Part shown: positions 26,201 to 40,114 of the stretch, piece after piece
Position numbering within the stretch: position 1 is the first letter of the stretch
Layout: every line of letters begins with the position of its first letter
NCBI RefSeq assembly: GCF_013373865.1
Contig: NC_050470.1
Coordinates: forward strand, 7,424,373 to 7,488,372
Source: Monomorium pharaonis
Lineage: Eukaryota; Arthropoda; Insecta; Hymenoptera; Formicidae
Length of the DNA: 64,000 bases
Direction: 5' to 3'
The notes under the pieces: generated by a model
Databases searched by the model: none
Told to the model about the DNA's origin: nothing
What the model saw: the letters and a program-made list of their open reading frames with translations, nothing else
Program-made: the position numbers and the translations under genes

Positions 26201-29200
26201 GCGCCGTATAAAGCGCGCCGTTCGAATTTGCTCCGTCGATCGTGATACACGGCATTGCCAGAGCTGCTCGAGTAATTCGAGAGCCAGCGATTTGATTGCC
26301 GGCGTAATGAGAACAACTCGCGAATATAATGAATAAACATATCCGCGACACGGAGAAAAAACTGTTTGCAAAACAGTGCAAAAGTTCGATGTAACGTTAC
26401 GCGGACGCGGTGGGCGAATGATGACTTTTCGAAATACTTTTTGCGAGCCAGCCAATCCGTCACACGAACGCCTACCGCGCGGTTTTTGTATTTTGCGCGA
26501 TTAAGCTTCGCTTTAAAGCATCCGCCGAATAAACTTCGCAGGCCATTTTTATGTAGATTTGACATCGCGCAGATTGGATACAGCTAGTCATGTTTAGTGA
26601 TTTGTATACAATGACGATTTTTAGCATGATTTATGAGCTACATTTCTTTAGTCTTAAAAGAAATGATAATAAATCACCTCTTTTTTTATCTGTTAATTTT
26701 AATTTAACGTTCACATCAATTACGAGGCTCACGTATATTAATTTTGCGAATTGTAATCCCATACCGTAATTAATATTGTCTGGCAAGAGATTCGAGATTC
26801 GTATCTTTCATATTCTTATTTCTAGCAGAAGAAATGTTTTATACATCTAGATAATTTTTTTTTTTTTTACAGAATCTGAATCGGAGTGTATCTGAATCAT
26901 GCATTATTTTGTCGCAAACGCACGATTCCCGAGCGTGACTCGCATTTTGGTGGTCGTGAACACTTTTAGAATCGTTTGATTTACGTGAACAGCAGAGAGC
27001 AACTATGCTTTCCTAAGAGCGAGATGTGATTCACATCGAAATAGACGCGCGCCGCTTTTAGAATGAAGATGAGCAAACTCGGGGTCACGAAAGAGAAATT
27101 ATATTACAAAAAAAAGGGGGGGGGGGAATGAAAAACAAGTTAAAGCGGGCGTGTTAACTCTGTCTGGGCGAGTATCGACGTGCCACTTTTTAAAAGGTCC
27201 AGCAACCTTGCAGAAACATATAAGGTTCGACACGCGTATCGACGCGTGTAATCCACCAGAAATCGATAATGATGGTTATCTTGATGCCAATAATGAAAAT
27301 AAAATGCTCCTATATAACGAAGGAATTTATTTCAAAAGAGAGAAACGCTGCCGTGTACTATAGCTTCATTTTCTTGAGATCAATTTGTTCGTTATAATTA
27401 CCTGTAATTTAATTTTACGTACCTCATCGCTTTTAGCAAGGTCAAAATGTTTTTCGCGTAATTATTTGTATTTTCACTTCTTAGGGATGATATTATATTT
27501 CCTCCCGGACTAAGATAGTGAACAGAACTTGATACGTGAGAGCTAAAGTTACGAAAGCTCTGTAAGCTTTCGTGGAATGCGAAGCTGCGCTTTACCTTGC
27601 TTTCGGCTCGCTCTGATTTTAGTTGCCCCGCATACGCCACAGGTCGAAAGTTCGTATGACCAACGTCGATTATTTTTGACCCGGAAACAAACGTGGCTTA
27701 AGCACGCAAAAATAGATGATTACACATAATATGCACTTTTGATATAATAAATATTAAACGTTTAAATAAAATAAAGTAGGTGAATTATAATATTCTGTGT
27801 CGATTATAAGATTAAACTACTGCTTAATCTCTTCAATAATGAAATCTTGATCCAATTACTCGAGAACGAGAACGGGAACATAAAGCTCATAATTTTCCTT
27901 AATAATAAGAAGAAACTTCTGTAGACTTAATGGACAATCTGTCATCACCAATAAGAGTAGGGGAGATAATGATAGGAATAAAATGGAACAATATTGTGCT
28001 TACAGTTTAATGAGGCCCGCTTGATAATAATCTGCAGCACGATAATCTTCAATCTTACGAAGAAGGGATAAATTGCACGCGGAAGACAATTTTCGAGCGA
28101 TTGCATATCCATCGTGTACCTTGGATCCTCTCAAATAGAACAGGTGGAAGAAAGCAAAGGTCGCCGTATAAATAGCCGGCGATATCTGTGGGTGCAACAC
28201 CCAAATAGCAGAACCGGGGGTTCTTACTCTAATCGCCGTACGTATGTTAAGGGCGCGCGTGTCCAACTTTTCCCCCGACAATTTCTCACAAGGCGTGCGT
28301 TGCGCGTCTTGCATTATGGATATGTTTACCTCGGTTCGGAGATCGTGGCAAGCGGAAAAAGAGAGAGAGAAAAAGAGAGAAAGGGAAACACTTGAGCGTG
28401 TCGGTTACGAGCGTCGCTTGTATGATGCACCGCGACCCGGTGCATCACGACGATATAGAATGTCCGATTTTTAGCGAGGCCGCGGCAGGAGGAAGACGGC
28501 GCTTTACGAGCGTTTTCCCGCCGGGTTTCTGGATGTTACGCGGGAAATTAATGGCGCCGCGATGCACGACGCGGCGGCGCGGTTTCAGGCGCGCTTCCTG
28601 CTGCTGCGCGCGAAAGGGAAATTGAGATTGCGCGTGCTAAAATGCCGTGAAGTGAAAGACACCTCGGGAAACGTAAGAAGGCCGTTGAGCACGTCTTGGA
28701 ATATTTCATACCAAGATTTAGTTTTATTTTTATTAATCAAGGATCACAACAGGCCTTCTTCTCGTTGCGATATTTCCTTACATTTGGTTAACTATATATA
28801 CACTTATTACAATTATTATCATAATGTCCATGTGTAACGATGCAGAGTCTCTCGTTGGTCTCTTTTTCGCTTTTCGGCATTTACCTGAAAGTCATCGGAA
28901 CCTACAGAGAAGCTTAAAATGGAATTATCTCAATGCTACGCCTAAAAGGCAGCAAATGATGCGGGTCGCTCAATGCGTCGCGAGCGGGAAAGACAGACAG
29001 AAAAAAAAAAATAGGCGATTCACAAAGAAGCCAAGTTGTTGTCCAATCGGCCGGACATTCGCGCGAGTCATCGACACCGTCCTTCGGTGTCGAGTGCATG
29101 ACTAATTTTAAGGTGCGCGGCGACTGTTTTGGGCCGGCAAAGTTGATACGCCGTGAACCCGTGGATGCGGCCGATCGCGGGGTCCTTAGGACTCCCTTAG

Positions 29201-29629
29201 ATGGTAGAACTTTTTATTCGGAATTATCCGACGGAGGCCGAGAGCGGATCAACCGGCAAGGATACACTTCCTATTAGCGCCACCGTGACTCGCCGTATAT
29301 GGCTTAAGGTGTACTGGCTCGCGGGTCAACCGGTCGCAACGAGACAGCTCGCATTGGCCGCTACAGTCCAAGGTTACTTCCGAAATACCCGATCGTCATT
29401 TATTCGAAACGTGAAAGCACCGCCGCGATTTGCATTCTCTCTGTCGTAGGAAAATCTCGGCCGCTCATTGATCGTCGAATGATTATCTATGATTGCCTAT
29501 TTGGACTCGCTAGCCTCTAATTGGAAAAATAAACGCAATATTCTTCGGCTCTTCAAATGGAGAGAGAATCCCAAGTTCAAATTTTAACGGAAAGTTTACT
29601 TTCGACAATTTGATCGATCTATGAAGCTG

Positions 29630-30034
29630 CACTGAGAGAAAAGTGTCCAGTATTTGCAACTATAATTGCATAGTAAAATAATTATAGTTGCAAATATCAT
29701 TTTTATAGTTATTATTGCTATAATGTTAGTGTAAATAATCATATATGTATAGTTGTACCCAACAGGGTAAAAATTTTACTATAAACTAAAAAGTTTACTA
29801 TAAATTATAATAATTTCTACCATACATATTCTACCATACAAATATTCTACCATACATAAATCACAATTATGGCACGTTTATATGGTTGTATGAACGAATG
29901 CTATAGCTATCGTAACAATAATATAGTGTTAAGTTAACTATAATTTATATTGTTAATTTAACTATAAAAATATTGTTACGGCCAAAAATAACTATAAATT
30001 ATGGTTAATGCAACTATTTTTTTCTCTCGATGTG
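29630..30034. mobile_element. AT-rich MITE-like element with CTACCATACA repeats
   Basis: The left end CACTGAGAGAAAA and the right end TTTTTTTCTCTCGATGTG are imperfect inverted repeats. Inside are many ACTATAA-type motifs in both orientations and about three copies of a unit containing TTCTACCATACA at 29815-29862. The ends are approximate because a clean target duplication is not visible on the left. Confidence 0.5.
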
Positions 30035-31652
30035 TACGAAGTAAAAGATGATTATTCTCAGATTTTTATACAATCTTTAATTAAATAATGAAACATTGCA
30101 CGAGCATCAAATCTTTGATTAATCTTGTTTTTTATATTTAAAAGATGATATTTCTTTTAATACTGTCAGATAGTTATATAGAAATAAATTACCTTTAAAA
30201 TTGTCAAAGTTAGGAGAAAAGTTAGATTGAAAAATGTTCAATATCATTGTTTACTTATTCGCGAATCATGCTTTCGTCAATATCCGTTATCATGTGCCGC
30301 TGATCATCATTGATTATCGACACTCTGATTTTCATCGTGGTGCTCGCCTTCGGGCATCACTCATTCGCGCGTAACGCCGTGATTATCCGCTCTCTGTTAT
30401 TATCTCTTCGCTAAACTCTGCAATTTGGAGCGGTACGGGCGTATACCTTCACCGTAATCGCTTTTAAGTTGACTGCAATGGGCAAAGTGGTATCCGAGAT
30501 CAACGTCCATTTCCACCAATGTAGATTAACTTTAGTCGCGGTTTATACTTACGTTTTTACATTTTTCAAGTTCTTAGAACTGGGAAAAAAAATAAAGAGT
30601 AAGTTAAACTTAAATCGAAATTAATCTACATTGATAAAACTGGATATAGGAAATAACTATGCAACTGCGGAAGATTCGCTGCCACGTAATTGCAAATGGC
30701 TGCACATTACACACTTGTCTTTGTTTTTAATAAAGAGATGAATATGCAATAATATTATAAGCATAATATTATAAAACAGAAAAGAATGTTAGAAAGAGTT
30801 CGAAAGAATATCGCGCAGATAAAGATTTTTCAATATTTAATATTTTATGTGAGTCACTTTTCTCTGTTGCTTGATTTTTTTTTCATCGATGTTGCGATAT
30901 TAAGGAATTTTTCTAATTTCTCCTGAACTTTTTTTTTAGGTAAAACAGACTTAAATTGTTGGACAATATAAAAACAGTTTTAATTACTAGAAGTTTAAAA
31001 CTTAGTTAATTGATTCAGTATATTAAATATTAATTACAGCAAGTAATGTTTCTTAATTAAACTTTATTGTAAAAATTTCTACTAATTGGTGCAGAATATA
31101 TGATGTTTATGCATGTATTTCAGCTTTTGCGGACCATCTTGGTGTAATCTCTCAGCTGTCTTTCGAATGTTTCTGCAAGAAGCTATTAGAATTTCTTCAT
31201 TACGAGAATAAGACCGAATAAAAACATTGCGATATACTTTTATGAGCCCGGATAACGTTACATTTTCCGGAAAGTTACATCAACCCGACGTAATCGTGCC
31301 GGAGTATCGCAACGAATCAGTGCACTCGATTATTACGATAAACCGCGTCATCCGCCAGGCAGCCGGAAGCGGCGCGGAGCGGTTGCCACGTGCGTGTCAC
31401 CGTGCCGTTGGCGATCGAGTATCGTCTTCCGCGCGCGTGTACAAGCGACCAATTAGCTCGCCCGGAGAAGATAATCCGTTCTAATCCCGTACCGGCTCTC
31501 GGAAAGGACTGTGCGCACCTGCACCAGTTTTCTTTCTTCGACGATCGCGGGAGGTCCAAAGACACACCCATCAATTACGTTCGTTTATGCCTCGAACTTT
31601 TTATTCTCAATCACTACATAGGCTCATTTATTCTTGAAATAATATTAATCTA

Positions 31653-31844
31653 CACAAAGAGAATTTTTTCTTAAAATTCACCCTCAAAATCCGGTAATTG
31701 TGGGATAATGTGTCGCCTCGAAGAATTTTGCTATACTTTTTAGTAAAACTTACTAAAAGTATAGTAAAATTCTTCGAGGTCACACATTATCCCACACAAT
31801 CACCAGATTTTGAGGATGAATTTTAAGAGAAAATTCTCCCCGTG
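31653..31844. mobile_element. TA-flanked foldback MITE, arms about 80 bp
   Basis: The left end CACAAAGAGAATTTT and the right end AAAATTCTCCCCGTG are flanked by TA at 31651-31652 and 31845-31846. The arms pair through TTAAAATTCA, CCTCAAAATC, GGGATAATGTG and CTCGAAGAATTTT up to a short centre at TTAGTAAAACTTACTAA. It is almost entirely one hairpin. Confidence 0.8.
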
Positions 31845-33813
31845 TAGTTTCGAAATATTTTACAGATTTCTACATATGAGAGCAAATTGAAACTTGTCAT
31901 CAGATATTCATAACAAGCTAGCTCACTAATCCCCTGTGCTGCAAAGCCGAAACTTGAAGGTGTCTGACGTATTGTACACCTTGCTACCTTTGGTAAACAC
32001 CACAATAAAAGATAAATGTTTTATCTGAATTACGATAATTTTATGATTTAAAAGTTAAGCTCTCGCGCCTCGAAAACAAAAGGTACGAAGCGTCAGCGGA
32101 TATGTACATTAATTTTGATACAATCTGTATCATATACATTTTTGGAATACAAGAGAGAGGATTGAGAGACGGCCATTCTGCCTCTTCCGGAGCACGCAAC
32201 GCGGCTGTACCGGACGGATTAATGGATACGCACGGTCGTCATCATGACGCGGACGGACTATGGTGTACGCGCGGTCGAGGAGAGAAAATAAAAAGGGGAA
32301 CGTAAAAGGGAGGAACGTACGGGGAGAGCATATGCGCCTTCATGGACAGACTTCTCGTCGGAAGGATGCACAGCGATAATTGGCGATGCCTTTAAGCATC
32401 GCTGTATAGCTCCGGGTGTACCTATTATACCTACCGCGGCGCGTGCATTATGACGAATGAACGTGCACGGGAGGAGGACGGGTATACGTCCTCCTCTGCG
32501 TCCTTCTCTATACCGTCGTCGTTATCCGCCAGTACGAGTCCGCTCTCCTATTGTGCTTAACGTAAGATTGTGCCTAGGTGGTTGGACATGTTGGCATACC
32601 GTTTAATATAACTCGCGATGGGAAATAAAGATTCAGCCCTTCGGTCTAATTGCCGTTCCCTTTTTCTCTATTTAGCGAAATTTTAATTTTTAGTTGGCAA
32701 CTGGCGTCTATCGTGATTCTCACTGCTAGAAGAACTATTAGTAAAATTAAAATTGGAATTCTTATTTCCCGCGTTCTAACTAGAGTTTCTAAAAGGCGCC
32801 AAATTTACGAGTACATTACATAAGGATTTTTATTTACCGTAGCACAATTTTATGTGTTCTTTCGTCATACGGAAAAACAAACTAATACGTTTCATTCCTC
32901 AACGATACACAGGACAGATCGCACAATGGTCTTCGACTAACCGTTAACACAATGCGGCTATGTGCCAAAGGTTAAACGCGCCATCGATCGTCATCTCGGC
33001 TTCATCGCAACGTCTACCCGACCTCTTTACTTTGAAGTCAAGCAATATCACCCTGAAACCATCTCGCCTGGGACTACCACAGCGACTCGAGGTAGAATTT
33101 CAGGAGGACGAGTCTTCCGGGTGGAACTACTATTACTATCACCACTACTACTACCATTACTACTACTGCTCTACAGGCCTAAAGGGTTAGGCGTATCGCA
33201 AGAAACGGACCTCCGCGCGCGGCGATGCTGGGCAATGCTTCCTCTTCCCATCCGCGATCTCCATTTCCCCGGGCAAAAAAGTGGCCGCGCGGCGGACTAC
33301 ACACAGCCGCCGTCTCTCTACAAGGTATGCTAAGCTAAGCGCAAGAAGCGGCCGGCGGAGGCGGCCGCGGTCGGTCTCTCGGGCAACCTCGAAGGTGGAA
33401 GGAAGTGGCGAGGCAGCAAGCAGCGCGGCCAAGCTAGGCGTGAGTCATCGAGGCGAGACAAGATCTCGGGTAAGGAGGCGGCCTTGATGCCGCGAAACCG
33501 TTCGCGATATCGGAACGCCAACTCCGATCGTCATCACGTCGCGCGCCGGTGGACTATAGAATGCTCCAAGGAGGATTAGGGTAAATTGAACCACTATATA
33601 GGGTGTTCAAGGAGTACCACAAATCTCACGACAACCGGCTGTTAATAATCTGTACTTCGCGAACGGTACGACATAGGAAGTCTTTGTAATTAAACTCATT
33701 CGTTATAAGTTCTATATGTACGTATTTATTCAGTCAGAATTGCAAATTTGGCAGTAGACAATCGAGTTGCGACTTATTATTGTTGTTTTGTTAATATTTG
33801 TATTTTATATCTA

Positions 33814-35042
33814 CACTGTAAAAAATTTTTGTAAAATTACAACTATAATAGATGTAGTTGAATCTAGCAGCCAAAGGCAGCAGCCAAACGCCGAGCAGCC
33901 AGGACCGAACGTCATATAGGCGTCATTCCAGAAGACATCATTAAATCAAACGTTAAAAATTCCCTGGTTATGAGATTTTCATTCGCGATCGTTATTAATT
34001 GTTTGGTGGTTTTTTAAATTGTTAATTACGTTAGTCAGATAAATACAAGCAACGGTGTCTTCCAATTTTGACCAAAAAATATTTTTTGAAGTCTAGAACG
34101 ACTTAATTAACCGTATATAAAAATTTTTTATGAAAATGCATTTTTGCAAAACATAGGTGATTACCAGAATAATGCAGCGATTTTTTTTGTAAAGTACATT
34201 ACCGCTTTTTGCCGCACTCAGAGCCGACGACGAGGACGAAGCGGTTTCACGGCTCCAAACGATAAAAATTAATTTAAAAAATATTTATAACAATTAGGAA
34301 AATGCACGTCTTCTCGCGAATGATCAATCAGTCGATTGTACGTTAGGGAAAAATAATTCCAGCCAAATTTGGAGGAAATCGTACTGTGCGTTTAGGCGTG
34401 AGGTACAAAAAACGATATAAATTAATTTAAAAAATATTTATAACAATTAGGAAAATGCACGTCCTCTCGCGAATGATCGATCAGTCGGTTGTACGTTACG
34501 GAAAGATATTTCCAGCCAAATTTGGAGGAAATCGTATTTTGCGTTTAGGCGTGGGGCGCGGAAAACGATAAAAATTAGTTAAAACAATTTATAACAATTG
34601 ATAAATTACAAGTCTTGTTGCAAATGATCTATTATGTATTATAATGACTAAACTCTATCCAAATTTTTCAAAGTTTGTTAAAAATAACCAGGGAATTTTT
34701 AACGTTTGATTGAATGGTGCCTCCTGGAAATGCCTATATGGCCCTGGCCGTTCGACGTTTGGCTGCTAGCTTCAGTTACTTCTATAATAGTGGGTAATTT
34801 TGAGACCAACTATAATACTTGTAAATTTTCTCGTGTCTATAATTTTGCAGTATTCAAGTAAAAATAATTTAATATGTCATAACTTTGTTTACGGTGTATA
34901 CACAAGTGTAGAAAAACAAATTAAGAAATTATTGCAAAATTTACATACAAAATTACATACACATAAAAATTTACAACTATTATAGTTGGTCTCAAAATTA
35001 CCCACTATTATAATTATAATTTTACAAAAATTTTTTACAGTG
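33814..35042. mobile_element. 1.2-kb TA-flanked foldback transposon remnant
   Basis: The termini CACTGTAAAAAATTTTTG and CAAAAATTTTTTACAGTG are perfect inverted repeats flanked by TA (33812-33813 and 35043-35044). Sub-terminal arms also match in inverted order, with GGCTGCTAG-like, CATATAGGC/GCCTATATG and AACGTTAAAAATTCCCTGG segments. There is no transposase ORF, so it is non-autonomous. The centre holds a 153-bp tandem repeat, listed separately. Confidence 0.82.
34257..34631. repeat. 153-bp tandem repeat inside the 1.2-kb element, about 2.4 copies
   Basis: Units start at 34257, 34410 and 34563, each at AAACGATA. The first two share AATATTTATAACAATTAGG, AAAATGCACGTC, TCTCGCGAATGATC, CCAGCCAAATTTGGAGG and TGCGTTTAGGCGTG. 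The third fades after about 70 bp. The exact 153-bp spacing shows duplication in tandem, followed by mild divergence. Confidence 0.85.
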
Positions 35043-36901
35043 TACGCGGGAAAAATTTTATATAGTAAAACTTACGGTAAATAATAAGCGCGGACCAAGG
35101 AAGAGATTATGAAAATTTTAACAGTTTTTCATCAAGGTACCATTTACAATACTTATAATTCTTTGAAATTTCTTCTCATAGTCCGTGGTTACTATCGCGT
35201 ATAGTATTTTTTAATATAAAATTTTCTCTGTATATAGTTCCGTATAGAATTTGCATAGAATTAATTAATATAGGGGTATAGTTTGTTTAAAATTAGAAAA
35301 AATAGCAGGAAAAGAAGTTGATTCCAAAAGCACTTTTTCAAGCGTAAATAACGACACGCGAAAATTCATTTACCGCAGGAAGAAGATCGGACGTGACGTC
35401 TCCTTTCTAACGTCATAATTCTATATAATCGCAACGTCCGTTCCGGCACCTTAACGAGAATGACAATAATCTCTAACCTGGATATACGCGACACTTGAGA
35501 GCGACATTGGCATAATCGGATTTGCAGAATGTTGACGACGCAGAATATATTATAATAAAACGTGTCTTCGATCCGGTGAGTTCAATAGCACGGTCGCGGG
35601 TCGGCCGGTAGCAATCAATCAAAGTGACGAACCTGTTCTTCAGAAGTGCACAATTTTACGCTGTCGTGGAGTATCAGTGACGGCAACGTCTTCATTCCGC
35701 GCGTTACAGAAACGCAAGAATGCGTGAGTGTGGCGAAGACGAGCCTTGCGGTTCTCTCGCTCGGCAGAAGTACGATTGAAAAAAACGTGTGCGGAAAAAC
35801 TGACAAAGAGTGGGCGCGAAATTCAGGCAACTGAATAAATGATCGTTTTCTATAGCAATATTTAATATTTTAATAACTTTTTCTTAAATTCTCATCTACA
35901 AAATGTTGATAGACATTAATAAATATAAAAGAAAACTTATGTAAAATGATTAAGTTTTGTAAGTTGTACGTGAATATAAAATTTTTGTTTGCTTCTAAAT
36001 TTATCAATTATTAATTTTTTCACTTGTGTCATACTTCAAGTAACAGTACTTGGAAAAAACGAATTTGCTGAAATATCTAGAAATTTAACTGGATACAGAT
36101 CTGAAAATAATTTTGTTAAACTATCAAAATTCTGTAGAATGCTCAAACTAATTGTTAGAATTTTAAATGTTTTACAGTATTACATTTACATTGCTGCCAT
36201 CATGCTTGAATGTATTTTATGAATATTTTAATAGTCTAACAAAATTATTTTCAGATATTTATCCAGCTAAATTTTTAGATACTTAAGAAAACTGTTCTTT
36301 TCATGTAATATAAGGATTAATAACTTTTTCAAGTGGTGCAATAAGTTTATAGAGAAGTGTCGGGGAGAACCATAATCCCGTTTCTATTTTTGATTCTGTA
36401 ATCACACAATCTAAGTTTGCGTTGCAAACTTGATCCTATCTTTGGGGCAATCTGGCCTAAACAGGATGTCCTTGCGAGAGATAAATCACGCATAAAAATA
36501 TATTCGCAGCCTTGCGTAGCGACATACGTCGGAAAACACCTGCGTTTTAGTAGCCTAGAGCGGCAGACAATCGTTTGTTGCCGGCCTTCCGTGGAGGCAC
36601 ATTGCGAAATCGTCATCGCTAAGTGCGATTGCGACGATAACGACGAGGCGGTTACTATTAGAATCTTTCTGTAGCGTTACGTTTGCGATGCGTGCATGAA
36701 TAATTTAACGTGAATCCATTTAAAATAAACCAAGGAGAAAACACCACGAGAAATAAGAATCTTCAGACGGAAAAAGATTTGATTGTTTTCTTAACAATTT
36801 AACAAATAAAAATTAGAAAAGATCCCACTATCAAAACGTTGAATATATAGAACAAATAAATATTAACGGAAAAAAATTGTCAATATCTACGTTTAAAATT
36901 T

Positions 36902-36928
36902 TAATATATATATATATATATATATATA
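36902..36928. repeat. (TA)n microsatellite
   Basis: A run of TA dinucleotides of about 27 bp in AT-rich non-coding DNA. Confidence 0.9.
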
Positions 36929-37621
36929 AAGTTAATTCAATTAAATTCGAACATATTTCTCACGGAAATAGAAGTAATCACACGTGTGCGTCCCTATTTC
37001 TTATACATAAGGCAATGCCTGCAAAGTAATTTTTGATGTTTTTCTTGATTAATACCACCCGTGGCGTAAAAAGATTGAAAAAAAATACGAACAAGATGAA
37101 GAGAGCAAAAGAGAAAAGGAAAAAACGGGTGTTATCAAAGAAAGATCCGTTGTCGCCGGTAAAATCAACCGAATGGAAAAATCGGACGTCGGATGGGCTC
37201 ATTACCGATTCGGCATGTGAATTGCTCAATTTGCAGCTGCAAAGGCACGAACGAGCTCACCTGGTGCAAGTGTAGCCGAGAAGGGGAATAAGAAATTACT
37301 GCATTGATCGGACATATCGAGGTAATGGCGAAATTAAGATATTTATTTGGAATGTTATTTAGTCTTCATCACATATAATTTCCTATTGAAAACTTTTCTA
37401 CAGAAAGACGAGGTAATCTTTAATTTCTGATTATGTTTTACAGATTATAAAGCGTTGGTTAAATAACATATCCCGTCTAAGGTAATCGCATAAGGTACAT
37501 AATATAATTTTCTCTAAATTCATGTGTAATATCTTAATTTTTTCGTACCTAAATTTTAAATTCTTTGGAATGAAACAATACAAGCTAGTTAAATCGATAA
37601 AATATGTGCAAACTAATTGGC

Positions 37622-38161
37622 TTACAAGGAAACTTCGCGAACTCGAAAATTCAGATTTTAATGAAGCTTGGCATAAATGTAGGGGGTAAATACATGAATT
37701 TAGGAATTTTCAGTTGGTGCCCAAAAACGGTTTGAAGGAGTAAAATCACCCTTCAAAGTTGAGACGATTTTTGCGGTTTTTCGATATATCTCGTAAATTA
37801 AACCAAATATAAAAAAATGTTTCATACAAAAGTTTTACAGTATAAATACCTTTATCTAACTATGCTATTTATTAAAAACAATTTTTTATAATTTGCTTTT
37901 TTTTCCGAAAAATGAGTAACGTAATTAAATGTATTTATGCTGTAAAACTTTTATAGGAAACATTTTTTTATATTTTGTTTAATTTACAACATATATCAAA
38001 AAACCGTAAAAATCATCTCAACTTTGAAGGGTGGTTTCACCCCTTCAAACCGTTTTTGGGCACCAACTAAAAATTTCTAAATTCATGTATTCACCCCCCT
38101 CTACATTTATGCCAAGTTTCATTAAAATCTGAATTTTCGAGTTCGCGAGGTTCCCTTGTTA
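37622..38161. mobile_element. 540-bp foldback element with long arms
   Basis: The left arm begins TTACAAGGAAACTTCGCGAA and the right arm ends TTCGCGAGGTTCCCTTGTTA. The arms remain complementary for over 200 bp, including GGCATAAATGTAG, GGTGCCCAAAAACGG, TTTGAAGG, CAAAGTTGAGA and TTTTACAG. No ORF. This fits a foldback transposon or a head-to-head duplicated element. Confidence 0.78.
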
Positions 38162-38296
38162 GTAAAATATTAATTACGTAATATATTCCGTCGGTAGCTC
38201 ATTAACTAATTTATAACTATCTATTCGATAATTTTCAAATTAATATCGCAGTACTTTCTAATGACAAAAGTTGTATTTTTTAAACGTTTTTACATA

Positions 38297-38499
38297 CACA
38301 GAAAATAAAAGTAATATAGTTAATAACATATGCAATGTAGTTGCGAGCTGCCAATTACATATAATATCAATACAATAATATTTTCTGTTAATGCAAGTAC
38401 AATGTTGATATTGCAGCGTATATTATTGTATTGAGTATATCTGTAATTGGTAACTTGCAACTACAGATCTTATTGAATTAATTACATTTTTTTTCAGTG
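38297..38499. mobile_element. TA-flanked palindromic MITE, family A copy 1
   Basis: The element runs from CACAGAAAATAAAAG to TTTTTTCAGTG, flanked by TA on both sides. The internal arms contain TGTAGTTG and ATCAATACAATAATAT-like sequence and their complements. It belongs to the same family as 41369-41567. Confidence 0.75.
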
Positions 38500-39223
38500 T
38501 ACAAATATGTATATAATGAATAAACGAATTTTAATAACACCTCAAAATCTATTTTATTACGAATAGAAATTTATTTTTGAACGAGTCTGGAAGAAATATA
38601 ATTATTTTTAAAAAAGCGTATCTTTATATACGCTTTATATATATTTTTTTAAAGATTGTCACAATAGAAATGTGTAATGAAATATGTGCAGATGTTAACA
38701 AATTTCGTCAGAATCACAATTCAATTAAAAAAAAAAAAAAAACCAACAACAACGATCATAACAGTAGCATAGAAATATTTATCTTTCTCTCAGATATTAT
38801 ATATATTGTAAACTTTTATTATATTTGTGACAATGTAACAGACTTATATAAGTTAGTGCATTTATCAGTAATTTATTGATACCAATGCACTAATTTTTAT
38901 AAGTCAGCTGCATTTTGATAATTTACAAACATATTTTTTATAAATTTTTATTCTTACTCACTTTTTAGCATTATTTTATGTTATTTAATTATTTTCTGAA
39001 ATCTTCATATTTTAAATGCAAGTATTTTTGTTGTATATTAATAACTATTAACAGTTATCTTTTAAATATTATAACAATATTTGTGAAAAAATAGATTTAT
39101 CTTTTTGAGGTATTTTTGGTATCAATAATTAATGTAATTAAAATTTTTTTAGCAATTTTTTAACAATTTTGATATATAATTGAATAAGATTGATGCTGAT
39201 TGAATAACATCGACATATAGCTT

Positions 39224-39379
39224 GTATACCAGACTGAACCATCAGTCTATAGAAAAGTGACAAAAATGAGGAGGATATTCAATGCTATAGCATTGAATAG
39301 AGAGTGGCCGTCTACGTGTTCTATCTCTCTCATTTTTGTCGATCACTTTTATGTAGACTGATGGCTTAGTCCAGTACAT
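39224..39379. mobile_element. Foldback element
   Basis: The left arm has CCATCAGTCTATAGAAAAGTG and ACAAAAATGAG. The right arm carries the inverted copies CTCATTTTTGT, CACTTTTATGTAGACTG and ATGG. The arms are about 65 bp, and there is no ORF. Confidence 0.65.
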
Positions 39380-39661
39380 ACATACATGCTGATGGAATAA
39401 CAGACGATAAATGGACAAGTAGCACTACCTATTGAGAGTTCCTTTCACTAACAACGTGGAAGATTACTCGTCGGTAAAGTATTTATTTGCAGCTACATGC
39501 AATACATTGTTCTTTACCATGTGAGAAAAAGAAAGAAAAACAATATATATATTGTACAATTTATACATAAAGATCCTAATAGTTATATTTAATATAATTT
39601 TCTGAAATTTATTATATATTTTCTCCCTCCTTAAGAATTTTAAAAATATTTAAAAACTCAC

Positions 39662-39699
39662 CAGTGCGATGTGGCGGTGGCATTGTAGTTCACATTATC
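39662..39699 (-). other. Possible 38-bp minus-strand exon, product unknown
   Basis: On the minus strand the acceptor TATTTTACAG precedes 39699 and the donor GTGAGT follows 39662. Both sites fit the consensus well. The 38 bp is of higher complexity than its AT-rich flanks. It contains ACA ATG CCA CCG, a possible start, but no coding continuation was found. It could be a 5' UTR or non-coding RNA exon paired with 40448-40537. Confidence 0.3.
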
Positions 39700-40114
39700 C
39701 TGTAAAATACAAATACGTTCAAAAATTAAATTAAATATTTATTTAAAACACCAATAGAAAAAAATAATTAATACTTCCAAAACAATTATTATGTGCACTT
39801 AATTTTTTTAAAGTTTTTAACAAGCTTTTTACAAATATTAATAAAAGAATTTTATAATTTCCAAAAATTTTATTAAAAATATAAATTTTTATGCAGTTTG
39901 ATTAAAAAAATCACTAATTTTTGTTTCTGTTTCTTTATATATATAAGTAATTCAAATAATTATTATACTTAATTAGAGGATAAAACATTTTATACTTTTC
40001 ATACACAAATAGGTATTAAACACTAAATGTTTATTGAATTATTATTTTGACTATTTCGAGAGTATATATTTTGCATGTATATTTGTGCGCTGTGTATTAC
40101 GTTTTAACAAAAAT

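Noticed and set aside
25864..26565. 233-codon minus-strand frame
   Set aside because: Overlapping frames of similar length exist on both strands and the C-terminus is AT-rich low-complexity sequence. No domain seen.
30157..30180. TAATACTGTCAG, resembling the start of miR-8
   Set aside because: The match fails after 12 bases and there is no pairing arm upstream to form a precursor hairpin.
32960..33333. Tyr/His-rich and Leu-rich frames
   Set aside because: They translate an imperfect ACT/TAC trinucleotide repeat at 33128-33172.
37033..37275. 80-codon Lys-rich plus-strand frame
   Set aside because: No splice or promoter support, an opposing frame of similar length, and no recognised motif.
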